A stretch of DNA of 64,000 nt from Rhodopseudomonas_A palustris_F (GCF_000013745.1 NC_007925.1:2976001-3040000); one strand, 5' to 3'. Positions 10,257 through 22,098 are shown, counted from the first letter of the stretch. Notes: generated from the sequence alone by a model not told the origin. Numbers and translations: made by a program.

Positions 10257-10979
10257 TCAGGCGCCGACGCCCCGCGTGCTGAAGTCGTACTTGTGCGATG
10301 CCTCGAACGCCGAGAAGATCACGATCACCGGCACCGTGACGCTCTGGCTGCCGTTCAGGATGGTGACGTCGGAATAGTGCCCTTTGTAGGGGCTGTCCTC
10401 GTAATGCGCCGGCGTCGTCGCGGGAATCTGGATCTCCGGCTGGTCCGGCGGTGTCACCACCAGATTGAGCAGCAGGATCGACGGATTGAAGCCCTGCGGG
10501 CTCGCCTTTTCCAGTTTGGCCTTGTAGCCCGGCGTCGGCGTCGATACCAGGCAGCTCACGCTCAGCTCGGCGGGACCGACCAGTCCGGAATGCACGACCG
10601 CCGAAACGCTGTCCGGAATAATCAAACAACCCGGCACCGGCTTGCTGGGCACCGCCTTCAAGGCCTCGATCTGCGGGAACGACACCGCGGCATGGCCGAC
10701 GTCCTTGCCGTCGACCATGCTGAACACCAGCACCGAATCGTGCCCCTGACCGGCGCGAAGCCCGGCCAATGTCGCCGACACATAATGGACGGACTGCGTG
10801 CAAATGTCTTCATGGTGGATGATTTCGAAATTATAGGCCTGTATCTCGGGAATCTGGATTCCCTCTTTCCGCTTGGTAATCGCTCCCGCGATGTAGCAGG
10901 AGTTCGGCACCAACGCCTGGACCAGCAGCGTGAAGCTGCCGTCGGGTTGTGGAATGAGTGAGAGTCTTGGCTGGAACAT
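10257..10979 (-). CDS. hypothetical protein, beta-rich, cytosolic
   Basis: 240 residues from ATG at 10979, preceded by GGAGG at five bases. I do not recognise a family. There is no signal peptide or membrane segment; the sequence looks like alternating beta strands with many Val/Ile/Ser and three to four isolated Cys. The first 20 residues (FQPRLSLIPQPDGSFTLLVQ) and the middle (GHDSVLVFSMVDGKDVGHAAV) look like regular sandwich strands. It is flanked by a helicase gene and a YdhR-like gene, neither of which gives a functional hint. Reading is confident as a gene, not as a function. Confidence 0.75.
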   Translation of the reverse strand: MFQPRLSLIPQPDGSFTLLVQALVPNSCYIAGAITKRKEGIQIPEIQAYNFEIIHHEDICTQSVHYVSATLAGLRAGQGHDSVLVFSMVDGKDVGHAAVSFPQIEALKAVPSKPVPGCLIIPDSVSAVVHSGLVGPAELSVSCLVSTPTPGYKAKLEKASPQGFNPSILLLNLVVTPPDQPEIQIPATTPAHYEDSPYKGHYSDVTILNGSQSVTVPVIVIFSAFEASHKYDFSTRGVGA

Positions 10980-11137
10980 GGTAGCCTCCAACGAAATGAA
11001 TTTGAAATTCGCGAGAGCTAGCTTCCGTACAATGCATAGTTGCACATACTAAGCGTCAAGTAAATCTTTAGCCGCGTGACATCCAGGCGAAATCAACTTC
11101 GCATTGCGGCGCATCCCTTCGCAGTCGCGAAGGTCAC

Positions 11138-11467
11138 CTAGCGCGAGCGCGCAGCGGCGCGAGGCGGTGTCTCGTCGATGAGGTTGTCGACGATCACCGG
11201 GCTTTCGAACCAACTGATCACCGGTTCGGCGCCGTAGAGCTGTGTCACCCGCGCCGTCCACTCGCTATTATAGGAATTCTCGGCTGCGGCGCGGGATTCC
11301 CACAGATAGACGCCGCCGGCGGTGCAACCATCTTCCGAGCGGATGTAGTACTTGCGGATCAGGCCCGCCAGTTTGCGGTATTTCGGCGCGCTGCTTTCGA
11401 ACCAGCGTGTCGCTTCCTTGAGCGTGATCGGCGCGGGCAGATGAAATTGTACGACCGTGGTGATCAT
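11138..11467 (-). CDS. YdhR-like putative monooxygenase (dimeric ferredoxin-like fold)
   Basis: 109 residues, ATG at 11467 with AGGGAGA upstream. The sequence has the YdhR pattern: a first strand (MITTVVQFHLP), a long helix starting near ATRWFESSAPKYRKLAGL, then KYYIRSEDGCTAGGVYLWESRAAAE with the GGVYLW strand and an A-helix. Members are small alpha+beta-barrel dimers related to antibiotic-biosynthesis monooxygenases; activity of this branch is unproven. It is divergent from the nitrile hydratase operon and might share its control region of about 220 bases. Confidence 0.8.
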   Translation of the reverse strand: MITTVVQFHLPAPITLKEATRWFESSAPKYRKLAGLIRKYYIRSEDGCTAGGVYLWESRAAAENSYNSEWTARVTQLYGAEPVISWFESPVIVDNLIDETPPRAAARSR

Positions 11468-11685
11468 CTCGCTGTCTCCCTTTGCTCATCTTTGGCGGCC
11501 CGCATCCGCCGGTCCCCGCTAGGGCCCCGTCGTGAACGTCTGAGCCGCTCCTGCAACGTAGTGCGACGCAGGCATCATGCAAGCCGGCCGCTCGGTTCCT
11601 GGTTGTCGCGCTGCAACATCGTTGACGACAGCGTGCGGTCGTTGCGCCTCGACAGCGCGGCGATTTCCCGCCTATCCTGCGACCC

Positions 11686-12315
11686 ATGAGCAGCAGCGAG
11701 CAGCAGCAACATTCCCACGATCATTCCGAGCTGTCCGAGACCGAATTGCGGGTCCGGGCGCTGGAGACCATTCTGATCGAGAAAGGCTATGTCGATCCAA
11801 AAGCGCTCGATCTGTTGATCGAGACCTACGAGACCAAGGTCGGTCCGCGCAACGGCGCGCGCGTCGTTGCCCGGGCCTGGAGCGATCCGGCCTATCACGC
11901 CCGGCTGATGGAGAACGCCAGCGCGGCGATCGCGGAACTCGGTTATCAGGGCCGCCAGGGCGAACATCTCGTCGTCGTCGAGAACACGCCGACGCTGCAC
12001 AACATGGTGGTCTGCACGCTGTGCTCCTGCTACCCGTGGCCGGTGCTCGGTCTGCCGCCGGTGTGGTACAAGTCAGCTCCCTATCGCTCGCGCGCGGTGA
12101 AAGAGCCGCGCGCGGTGTTGCGCGAATTCGGCGTCACGCTGCCGGCACACAGCGAAATCCGGGTGTGGGATTCCACCGCGGAGATCCGCTATCTGGTGTT
12201 GCCAATGCGGCCCGCCGGCACCGAGGGCTGGAGCGAGCAGCAACTGGCGGATCTTGTCACCCGCGATAGCATGATCGGCACCGGTCTGGCGAAATCGCCG
12301 CAGGACCTAAGCTGA
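11686..12315 (+). CDS. nthA: nitrile hydratase alpha subunit, cobalt type
   Basis: 209 residues. The metal-binding motif reads C110-T111-L112-C113-S114-C115; threonine at the third position is the mark of non-corrin Co(III) enzymes, while iron enzymes have serine there. The two inner Cys (113, 115) would be oxidised to sulfinic and sulfenic acid and bind the metal with Ser114. The enzyme hydrates nitriles to amides in the cytosol as an alpha/beta heterodimer. Flanking family features are present (LVVVENTPTLHN before, YPWPVLGLPPVWYKS after the claw). The stop TGA shares one base with the beta start, indicating coupled translation. Confidence 0.96.
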   Translation: MSSSEQQQHSHDHSELSETELRVRALETILIEKGYVDPKALDLLIETYETKVGPRNGARVVARAWSDPAYHARLMENASAAIAELGYQGRQGEHLVVVENTPTLHNMVVCTLCSCYPWPVLGLPPVWYKSAPYRSRAVKEPRAVLREFGVTLPAHSEIRVWDSTAEIRYLVLPMRPAGTEGWSEQQLADLVTRDSMIGTGLAKSPQDLS

Positions 12316-12971
12316 TGGATGGCGCACACGACATGGGCGGCCTGAAAGGCTTCGGTGCGGTCAAGCCGGAGCCGAACGAACCGCTGTTTCATGCGGCGTG
12401 GGAGCGCCGCGCCTTCGCGCTGACGCTGGCGATGGCAAGGCCGGGCGGCTGGACCATCGACATGGCGCGCTACGCCCGCGAGAACCGGTCGCCGCGGGAT
12501 TATCTCAGCAAGAGTTACTACGAGATCTGGTTGGCTGGGCTGGAGCAACTGATGAGCGAGCGCGGCCTGGTCACGGCCGACGAGATCGCCGCCGGCCGGC
12601 CGCTGCATCCGGCAAAAGCAGTGCCGGTGCTGCGGGCCGACGAGGTGGCGGCCATGCTGCAACGCGGCGCGCCGACGCTCCGCGACGCGCCGCGCCCTGC
12701 CCGGTTCGCGATCGGCGCGCGGGTGCGGGCGAAGACCATCGCGACGGCGGGTCATACGCGGCTGCCGCGTTACGTCCGCGGCCATCTCGGTGTGATCTGG
12801 TGCGTTCACGGCTGTCACGTGTTCGCCGACGCCAATGCCCGCGGCATCGAAGACCCGCAATGGCTCTACACCGTCTCTTTCGACGGCTCGGAATTGTGGG
12901 GCGCCGAGGCCGAGCCGGACACCAAGATTTCCGTCGAGGCCTGGGAATCCTATCTGGAGCCGGCGTCATGA
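12315..12971 (+). CDS. nthB: nitrile hydratase beta subunit
   Basis: 218 residues, start ATG overlapping the alpha stop by one base. It begins with the family signature MDGAHDMGG, has the helical N-terminal half (FHAAWERRAFALTLAM, then YLSKSYYEIWLAGLEQLM) and a C-terminal SH3-like barrel (about 120-218, FAIGARVRAKTI, LPRYVRGHLGVIW) that packs on the alpha metal site. Length is normal for the family. The downstream activator gene overlaps it by four bases (ATGA), so the three genes form one transcript. Confidence 0.96.
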   Translation: MDGAHDMGGLKGFGAVKPEPNEPLFHAAWERRAFALTLAMARPGGWTIDMARYARENRSPRDYLSKSYYEIWLAGLEQLMSERGLVTADEIAAGRPLHPAKAVPVLRADEVAAMLQRGAPTLRDAPRPARFAIGARVRAKTIATAGHTRLPRYVRGHLGVIWCVHGCHVFADANARGIEDPQWLYTVSFDGSELWGAEAEPDTKISVEAWESYLEPAS

Positions 12972-13351
12972 CCCACGCGGCGGCGCAGACGACGGAGGTC
13001 ATCGGCCTGCCCGGCCTGCCGCGCGATGACGATGGCCCGGTGTTCGCCGAGCCGTGGCAGGCGCAGGCCTTTGCGATGGCGCTGGCGTTGCATCAGCGCG
13101 GGCTGTTTACGTGGCGCGAATGGGCTGCGACGCTGGCCGATGAGATCACGCGCGCGCAGGCCGCCGGTGATCCCGACAACGGCGAGCGCTACTACCAACA
13201 TTGGTTGGCGACGCTGGAGCGGCTGATCGCCGAGAAGGGCGTCGCCAGCAGCGAGACTTTGCATCGCACCCGCGACGCCTGGGACCGCGCCGCCGACCGC
13301 ACCCCGCACGGCGCGCCGATCGTGCTGCAGCCGGGGGATTTTGCAGGCTGA
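12968..13351 (+). CDS. nitrile hydratase activator, P14K/beta-N-terminal-like
   Basis: 127 residues from ATG at 12968, whose codon overlaps the beta stop (ATGA). The core EPWQAQAFAMALALHQRG and YYQHWLATLERLIAEKGV repeats the N-terminal half of the beta subunit, which is how P14K-type activators are built. In known cobalt nitrile hydratases such a protein binds an alpha subunit and swaps in the cobalt-loaded, oxidised subunit (self-subunit swapping). Here it is predicted to do the same. No amidase gene, cobalt transporter or aldoxime dehydratase follows; the next gene is queC on the other strand. Confidence 0.9.
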   Translation: MTHAAAQTTEVIGLPGLPRDDDGPVFAEPWQAQAFAMALALHQRGLFTWREWAATLADEITRAQAAGDPDNGERYYQHWLATLERLIAEKGVASSETLHRTRDAWDRAADRTPHGAPIVLQPGDFAG

Positions 13352-13384
13352 TCGCGTGAGAAATTCGACGCCCGGCGAGACGCC

Positions 13385-13523
13385 GTGTCCCGGGCAAGGT
13401 GCAGCGCTCTTGGCGCTGCGCCGCTGACCCGGGACCGTTCCAAGCGCAGAGCCCGTAACGGCCCCGGCTCTGCAGCGCACCACGCCGCTAGGGCGGCGCG
13501 GTGCGCTGCGTCCGGGGCACGCT
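13385..13523. repeat. dispersed GC-rich intergenic repeat, copy A
   Basis: The segment from CCCGGGACCGTTC (starting about 13428) to CGTCCGGGGCACGCT (ending 13523) matches, with changes, the segment at 49165-49263 in the same orientation; parts recur inverted at 35066-35220. It contains internal dyads such as GGTGCAGCGC/GCGCTGCGCC. It lies between convergent genes, away from coding sequence, as expected of a palindromic dispersed element. It could fold as RNA and act as a 3' end for both neighbours. Confidence 0.65.
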
Positions 13524-13571
13524 TTCTGCAGCAGAATTGCTTGGGCCTGGGCCGCCTGCTCTTGCTCAGGC

Positions 13572-14294
13572 TTAGGTCGCCGTGCCCGCCTCGCGATATT
13601 CCCGCCAGCCCTTGGCGCGGAGCTGGCAGGCCGGGCATTCGCCGCAGCCATAGCCCCAGTCGTGCCGCGCGCCGCGTTCGCCGAGATAGCAGGTGTGCGA
13701 GTGCTCGCGGATCAGGTCGACCAGCGCGTCGCCGCCGAGGTCCTGCGCCAGTGCCCAGGTGGCGGCCTTGTCGCGCCACATCAGCGGGGTGTGCAGCTCG
13801 AAATCGGTCGCCATGCCGAGATTGAGCGCTGTGGTAAGCGCCTTCAGCGTGGCGTCGCGGCAATCCGGATAGCCGGAGTAATCGGTCTCGCACATCCCGC
13901 CGACCAAGCCGCCGATGCCGCGGCGATACGCCAGCGCGGCGGCGAAGGTCAGGAACAGCAGATTGCGTCCGGGCACGAAGGTGTTGGGCAAGCCGTCGGC
14001 GCCCATGGCGATCGCCACGTCGCGGGTCAGCGCGGTGTCGGAGATCGTCGCCAGCGTCGGGATCGAAAGCGTGTGGGCGTCGCCGAGTTTGTTGGCCCAG
14101 TCCGGATGGATCTGCTTGAGGCCATCGATCAGCCGGTCGCGGCAGTCGAGTTCGACGGCGTGACGCTGGCCGTAATCAAAGCCGAGCGTTTCCACCCGGG
14201 CAAAGCGCGACAGCGTCCAGGCGAGACAAGTGGCGGAATCCTGGCCGCCGGAAAACAGCACCAGGGCGGCGTCGTGTTGCAAGATCTGGCTCAT
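13572..14294 (-). CDS. queC: 7-cyano-7-deazaguanine (preQ0) synthase QueC
   Basis: 240 residues. The PP-loop ATP motif SGGQDS is at 15-20 and the zinc site is formed by C202, C217, C220 and C223 near the C terminus. QueC converts 7-carboxy-7-deazaguanine plus ammonia to preQ0, at two ATP per product, on the way to queuosine in tRNA. The motif FVPGRNLLFLTFAAALA and GMCETDYSGYPDCR are also family hallmarks. It stands alone; the other que genes are not in the window. Confidence 0.97.
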   Translation of the reverse strand: MSQILQHDAALVLFSGGQDSATCLAWTLSRFARVETLGFDYGQRHAVELDCRDRLIDGLKQIHPDWANKLGDAHTLSIPTLATISDTALTRDVAIAMGADGLPNTFVPGRNLLFLTFAAALAYRRGIGGLVGGMCETDYSGYPDCRDATLKALTTALNLGMATDFELHTPLMWRDKAATWALAQDLGGDALVDLIREHSHTCYLGERGARHDWGYGCGECPACQLRAKGWREYREAGTAT

Positions 14295-14418
14295 CGCCTG
14301 CCCTTAGCATCGCAGATCGCTTACGCCAAACCCGCCGGGCGCGCGCGCCGGTTTTTGCTGGGCTGTGGGCGAAGCCTGCGGCATAGAAGACACGTTTGTC
14401 CTAAAGCCTCGGTGTGCC

Positions 14419-15243
14419 ATGACTCCTTCCCGCGATATCGCCCGTCTCCTCGAAATCATGGCCGCGCTGCGCACGCCGGGCTCCGGCTGCCCCTGGGACC
14501 TGGAGCAGGATTTCGCCAGCATCGCGCCCTTCACCATCGAAGAAGCCTATGAGGTCGCCGAGGCGATTACCCGCCACGACCTCGACGATCTGCGCGACGA
14601 ACTCGGTGACTTGTTGCTGCAGGTGGTGTTCCACGCCCGCATGGCCGAGGAACAGGGCGCGTTCGACTTCGGCGCGGTGGTCGAGGCGATCACCCGCAAG
14701 ATGATCCGCCGGCACCCGCACGTGTTCGCCGACGGCGCCGGCCGCTTGACGCCATCGGACGTCGAAGGCGCCTGGGACCGCATTAAGGCCGAGGAGAAGG
14801 CCGAGCGCGCCGCGCGCCGGCCTGCGCAACCGGCACAGCCGCCGTCGCTGCTGGCCGACGTCAAACCCGGCCAGCCGGCGCTGACGCGGGCGATGGAGTT
14901 GCAGCGCAAGGCCTCGACGGTGGGATTCGACTGGAACGATCCGCGCGCGGTGCTGGCCAAAATCCGCGAGGAAGCCGACGAGATCGAAGCTGCGCTCGAT
15001 GCCGGCAACAGCGCCGAGATCGCCGCAGAGACCGGCGACCTGATGTTCGCGCTGGTCAATCTGGCGCGCCATGTCGGCGCCGATCCGGAGAATGCGCTGC
15101 GCGGCACCAACGCCAAATTTGAGCGCCGCTTCGGCTCGATCGAACAGGCGCTGGCGGCGCAGGGCCGCAGCTGCGCCGAGGCCTCGCTGGCCGAGATGGA
15201 CGCGCTGTGGAACGCCGCCAAGGCGGTCGAGTCGCAAGGTTGA
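14419..15243 (+). CDS. mazG: nucleoside triphosphate pyrophosphohydrolase MazG
   Basis: 274 residues from ATG at 14419; an in-frame ATG 54 bases upstream adds 18 residues outside the family alignment. Two MazG domains are present, the first with GCPWDLEQD and the EE..E motif at EEAYEVAEAI (41-50), the second with EEADEIEAAL and ETGDLMFALVNLARH. MazG hydrolyses NTPs to NMP and pyrophosphate, clearing non-canonical or excess nucleotides and tempering ppGpp responses. Divergent from queC with a spacing of about 125 bases. Confidence 0.96.
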   Translation: MTPSRDIARLLEIMAALRTPGSGCPWDLEQDFASIAPFTIEEAYEVAEAITRHDLDDLRDELGDLLLQVVFHARMAEEQGAFDFGAVVEAITRKMIRRHPHVFADGAGRLTPSDVEGAWDRIKAEEKAERAARRPAQPAQPPSLLADVKPGQPALTRAMELQRKASTVGFDWNDPRAVLAKIREEADEIEAALDAGNSAEIAAETGDLMFALVNLARHVGADPENALRGTNAKFERRFGSIEQALAAQGRSCAEASLAEMDALWNAAKAVESQG

Positions 15244-15426
15244 GCCGCCGAAACTCCACGACCGCGCTCTCGCGGCTGATGTAATGCATCAAAAACTCCA
15301 CCTAAACGGCATCACAGCAAGAATTTTCGCGGTGCTTGCGCTGCGGCGCCGCGGGCCCGGCTGGGGAAATGCCGTCGCAGCGCTTATGTTGGGGATCCCA
15401 CTCACGACCGGATCGGCCCCGTCCCC

Positions 15427-16728
15427 ATGCTCGCTGCTGAACTTGCAATCGTCGTCGTCCTGATCGTCGTCAACGGCCTGCTGTCGATGTCCGAACTGGC
15501 GATCGTGTCGTCGCGGCCGGCGCGGCTGGCGCTGTTGGCGCAAAAGAAGATCAAAGGCGCCGACAAGGCGCTGACGCTGGCGTCCGACCCCGGCAAATTC
15601 CTCTCCACCGTGCAGATCGGCATTACGCTCGTCGGCGTGCTGTCGGGCGCATTCTCCGGCGCCACCCTGGGTCAACGGCTGAGCGCCTGGCTGCTGGAGG
15701 CCGGCGTCGGCCCCGGCGCCGCGGAGATCCTCGGCTTCGGCCTGGTGGTGACGCTGATCACCTACGCGACGCTGATCGTTGGCGAACTGGTGCCGAAGCA
15801 GGTGGCGCTGCGCGATCCCGAAGCGGTGGCGGTCAAGGTGGCGCCGGCGATGGCGGTGCTGGCGATGGTGTCGCTGCCGCTGGTGTTCGTGCTGGATCTG
15901 TCCGGCAAGGCGATCCTGGCGCTGCTCGGCCAGAGCGGCGCCATGGAGGACAAGGTGTCGGAAGACGAGATCCACAGCCTGGTGCTGGAAGCCGAAACCG
16001 CCGGCGTGCTGGAGCCCGGCGAGAAGGAAATGATCGCCGGCGTGATGCGGCTCGGCGACCGTCCGGTCGGCGCGGTGATGACGCCACGCCCCGAGGTCGA
16101 CGTGATCGACCTCAACGACGATCCCGACACCATCCGCGAAATCTTCGCCGCCAGCCCGCATTCGCGGCTTCCGGTGTCCGACGGCGATCGCGATAACCCG
16201 ATCGGCATCCTGCAGGCCAAGGACGTTCTGGTGGTCTATATGCGCGGCGACAAGCCCAACGTCCGGGCGCTGGTGCGCGACGCGCCGGTGATTCCGTCGA
16301 CCGCCGACGCCCGCGACGTGCTGGCGGTGCTGCGCCGCTCCGCGGTGCATATGGGGCTGGTCTACGACGAATACGGCGCCTTTGAAGGCGTGGTCACCAC
16401 CGCGGACATTCTGGAATCCATCGTCGGCTCGTTCAGTTCAGAGACCGGCCCCGCGGAGCCGGCCTTCGTGCGCCGCGCCGACGACTCGTTGCTGGTGTCG
16501 GGCTGGATGCCGGTCGACGAATTCGGCGATCTTCTGGCGATTCCGATCCCCGAGCATCGCGACTATCACACCGTGGCCGGGCTGGTGCTGCAGCATTTCG
16601 GCGCGCTGCCGCAGGTCGGCGACCATTTCGAGGATCATGGCTGGCGGTTCGAGATCGTCGACCTCGACGGCCGCCGCATCGACAAAATTCTCGCCAGCAA
16701 GCTCAGCGAAGCCGAGCCGTCGTCGTGA
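15427..16728 (+). CDS. CNNM/CorC-type transporter-associated protein with CBS pair
   Basis: 433 residues. The first 185 form a CNNM transmembrane domain with three to four segments (LAIVVVLIVVNGLLSMSELAIVSSR at the start). A CBS pair spans about 205-325 (MTPRPEVDVIDL begins the first) and a CorC_HlyC domain closes the protein (about 335-425, ending near IDKILASKL). Relatives act in Mg2+/Co2+ efflux or as accessory factors; the old label hemolysin is misleading. CBS pairs usually sense adenine nucleotides. The next gene overlaps by four bases (GTGA). Confidence 0.92.
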   Translation: MLAAELAIVVVLIVVNGLLSMSELAIVSSRPARLALLAQKKIKGADKALTLASDPGKFLSTVQIGITLVGVLSGAFSGATLGQRLSAWLLEAGVGPGAAEILGFGLVVTLITYATLIVGELVPKQVALRDPEAVAVKVAPAMAVLAMVSLPLVFVLDLSGKAILALLGQSGAMEDKVSEDEIHSLVLEAETAGVLEPGEKEMIAGVMRLGDRPVGAVMTPRPEVDVIDLNDDPDTIREIFAASPHSRLPVSDGDRDNPIGILQAKDVLVVYMRGDKPNVRALVRDAPVIPSTADARDVLAVLRRSAVHMGLVYDEYGAFEGVVTTADILESIVGSFSSETGPAEPAFVRRADDSLLVSGWMPVDEFGDLLAIPIPEHRDYHTVAGLVLQHFGALPQVGDHFEDHGWRFEIVDLDGRRIDKILASKLSEAEPSS

Positions 16729-17096
16729 CGCACCACCACCACCGGGCCAACGCGCCCTCGCCGGCTCAGGCGCTGACCGCCATCAAGGCGTTGCACACCA
16801 CGGTGTGGGCGGTGTTCGCGCTGTCGATCCTGGCGATTCCGTTGCTCACCCTGTCGGGCCAGCTGGCGATCGCGCTGTGGACCAGCCTGTTCGTCTGGAT
16901 CGAAGTGATCGTGCTGGCGGGCAATCGAATGCGGTGCCCGCTGACCGCGATCGCGGCGCGTTACACGCCCGATCGCGCCGCCAATTTCGACATCTACCTG
17001 CCGCTCTGGCTCGCCAGCTCCAACAAGCTGATCTTCGGCACGCTGTTTGCCGCCAGCCAGGTGCTGCTGCTGTGGCAGTTCACCCGGCCGGCGTAA
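16725..17096 (+). CDS. small integral membrane protein, unknown
   Basis: 123 residues with GTG start overlapping the stop of the CNNM gene (GTGA), so translation is probably coupled. Three hydrophobic segments (about 25-50, 52-70, 95-115) surround a conserved-looking loop NRMRCPLTAIAARYT with a Cys-Pro-Leu-Thr motif. I do not recognise a named family. A histidine-rich N-terminus (THHHH, residues 2-6) may bind metal, which would fit the neighbour's role, but this is inference. Confidence 0.75.
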   Translation: MTHHHHRANAPSPAQALTAIKALHTTVWAVFALSILAIPLLTLSGQLAIALWTSLFVWIEVIVLAGNRMRCPLTAIAARYTPDRAANFDIYLPLWLASSNKLIFGTLFAASQVLLLWQFTRPA

Positions 17097-17104
17097 ACCA
17101 TCGC

Positions 17105-17614
17105 TTAGAACGGAATATCGTCGTCCATGTCGCTGGAGCGACCGCCGCCGCCACCGCTGCTGGCCGCCGCCGGGGCGCGGCGCGGCGGCGCGCTGGACGG
17201 CCCGCTGGAGCCGAAATCGCCGCCCGGAGCATCATCCCCGCCGAAGCCGCCACCGCCGCCGCTGCGGCCGTCGAGCATCGTCAGCGTCGAATTGAAGTTC
17301 TGCAGCACCACTTCGGTGGAGTACTTCTCGACGCCGCTCTGGTCGGTCCATTTGCGGGTCTGCAGTTGCCCTTCAATGTAAACCTTGGCACCCTTCTTGA
17401 GGTATTGCTCGGCAATCCGGCACAATCCCTCGCTGAAGATCACCACGCGGTGCCATTCGGTCTTTTCCTTGCGCTCGCCGGAATTCTTGTCGCGCCAGGT
17501 TTCCGACGTCGCGATCCGCAGATTGGCGATCGGCCGCCCATCCTGCGTCCGCTTGATTTCCGGATCGGCGCCGAGATTGCCGATCAGAATCACCTTGTTC
17601 ACGCTTCCCGCCAT
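17105..17614 (-). CDS. ssb: single-stranded DNA-binding protein
   Basis: 169 residues. An OB-fold covers about 1-112 (MAGSVNKVILIGNLGADPE, then ETEWHR-like TEWHRVVIFSEG), followed by a glycine-rich disordered linker and the acidic tip MDDDIPF that recruits repair proteins. The start has GGAGAG upstream. In alphaproteobacteria ssb is commonly divergent from uvrA with SOS control; here a LexA box lies 166 bases upstream and the uvrA gene is displaced by an inserted barrel gene. Convergent with the small membrane protein, eight bases apart. Confidence 0.97.
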   Translation of the reverse strand: MAGSVNKVILIGNLGADPEIKRTQDGRPIANLRIATSETWRDKNSGERKEKTEWHRVVIFSEGLCRIAEQYLKKGAKVYIEGQLQTRKWTDQSGVEKYSTEVVLQNFNSTLTMLDGRSGGGGGFGGDDAPGGDFGSSGPSSAPPRRAPAAASSGGGGGRSSDMDDDIPF

Positions 17615-18069
17615 CGCCGCTCTCCACTGTCGCTAGAACTCTGCACATCGGCCGCGCCCGCAACTCGGGGACGGCCACCTCAAAACTGACGCCACACGCC
17701 GCCACCTTGACGCCAGGCTATACCCTCTCGAACGGCTCGCGCGGGCGCCGTCGCGGCGTTATCCACATCACGGCATTATGTTCTAGTTTTGTTCCGATGA
17801 GAAGTCGGAAAACAAAATTAGGTGTATTTTCATCGGGTTCCCGCGGGTTTACGGGAATGCGCCGCGATCCGCCCGGTATTTCGGTTCGCCAGAATCTGGA
17901 AAGCCCAAGCAAATCACCAGCTTCCGCCCGCTTCACTTGGCTCGCCAGTGTTGCTTTTCGGTGACTGCGTTTTACGCGAAACCGCGTATAACTACTCGCG
18001 CAATAAGGGCGCTCGCGCTTCGAATGCCACTGCCGGACGACGAAGCCGACCAAGATTGGGGAAACTGAA
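17615..18069. other. ssb / outer-membrane protein divergent control region
   Basis: 455 bases between divergent starts. It holds the LexA box at 17780-17794 and an AT-richer block around 17780-17830. The last 130 bases before the barrel gene would carry that gene's promoter and leader. No coding frame is convincing. Confidence 0.6.
17780..17794. promoter_or_regulatory. LexA (SOS) box GTTC-N7-GTTC, ssb side
   Basis: GTTCTAGTTTTGTTC matches the alphaproteobacterial LexA operator exactly, with seven bases between the half sites. It lies 166 bases upstream of ssb and 276 upstream of the barrel gene on the other strand. It is likely to repress ssb until DNA damage. Confidence 0.8.
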
Positions 18070-18813
18070 ATGAAGAAATTTTTGCTCGGGACGGTTGGGG
18101 TTGTTGCTTTGGGTCTGGCCGCTCCGGCGGTCGCAGCTGATCTTCCGGCCCGCACCTACACCAAGGCCCCGGCCTACGTCGCCGCGGTGTACGACTGGAG
18201 CGGCTTCTACATCGGCGCCAACGCCGGTTGGGGCAACAGCCGCGACAGCCGCTTCGACGAAACCTTCGGCCTCGACCTCGGCGCGCACGACGCCGACGGC
18301 GCGGTGGCCGGCGGTCAGATCGGCTATCGTTGGCAGACCGGCACCTGGGTGTTCGGCCTGGAAGCTCAGGGCGATTGGGCTGACCTGAGCGGCAACCATC
18401 TCAACCCGTTGGTGTTCGACAATCGGCTGAGCTCGAAGACCGATGCTTTCGGCCTGTTCACCGGTCAGATCGGTTACGCCTGGAACAACGCCCTGCTCTA
18501 CGTCAAGGGCGGTGCCGCGGTCACCGACCGCAAGTACGATTTCACGGTCGACAGCACCGGCGCGCCGATCTCGTCGACCGGCTACAAGACCCGCTGGAGC
18601 GGCACGGTCGGCGTCGGCCTTGAATACGGCTTCGCCCCGAACTGGTCGTTCGGCGTCGAATACGACCATATCTTCGAGAGCCGCTACACCGTTGCCTTCA
18701 CCACCCCGGGCGGCCTGCCGGCGGCGGATAGCTTCCGCACCGGTGGCGACACCGATCTGGTCACCGCCCGCATCAACTATCGCTGGGGCGGCCCGCTGAT
18801 CCCGCGGTTCTGA
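18070..18813 (+). CDS. Omp25/RopB-type outer-membrane beta-barrel protein
   Basis: 247 residues. A Sec signal peptide of about 22 residues ends at AVAA, followed by ADLPARTYTKAP and then the family opening DWSGFYIGANAGWGNS. Alternating strands with aromatic girdles continue to the C-terminal signature ending WGGPLIPRF, with the terminal Phe expected by the Bam machinery. Predicted eight-stranded barrel. GGGGA precedes the start, and a strong terminator follows. It sits between ssb and uvrA, which are neighbours in many relatives, and could be affected by the LexA boxes around it. Confidence 0.93.
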   Translation: MKKFLLGTVGVVALGLAAPAVAADLPARTYTKAPAYVAAVYDWSGFYIGANAGWGNSRDSRFDETFGLDLGAHDADGAVAGGQIGYRWQTGTWVFGLEAQGDWADLSGNHLNPLVFDNRLSSKTDAFGLFTGQIGYAWNNALLYVKGGAAVTDRKYDFTVDSTGAPISSTGYKTRWSGTVGVGLEYGFAPNWSFGVEYDHIFESRYTVAFTTPGGLPAADSFRTGGDTDLVTARINYRWGGPLIPRF

Positions 18814-18849
18814 GCTTCGCCTGACCGCAACGGTCAGAAAATCTGACGA

Positions 18850-18880
18850 AAGGCCGGCACCGCGCCGGCCTTTTTATTTT
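18850..18880 (+). terminator. rho-independent terminator of the barrel gene
   Basis: An eight-pair stem AGGCCGGC/GCCGGCCT with a five-base loop is followed by TTTTTATTTT. It ends about 60 bases beyond the barrel stop codon and separates it from uvrA. Confidence 0.9.
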
Positions 18881-18994
18881 GGCGCATCGTCTGCGAGAAA
18901 TTCGGCTGGATCGTCCGCAAACGTGACCGCGACCGGCAACCCGCCCGGCAACAAACCGTTGATGGCCGCCACGCGGCACTGGAAATCCCGCCCC

Positions 18995-19009
18995 GTTCTT
19001 CCTATGTTC
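18995..19009. promoter_or_regulatory. LexA (SOS) box GTTC-N7-GTTC, uvrA side
   Basis: GTTCTTCCTATGTTC is an exact match to the alphaproteobacterial LexA operator. It ends 83 bases before the uvrA start codon and downstream of the barrel terminator, so it belongs to uvrA. Confidence 0.82.
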
Positions 19010-19092
19010 CAAAGCAACCCATTGGCGTCAGATCCGGTCATTCCGGGACTGCGCGCCCTTCAACGTGGCGCGCTGGCGTCCAGGAATGCTCG

Positions 19093-22098
<3,006 letters not shown>

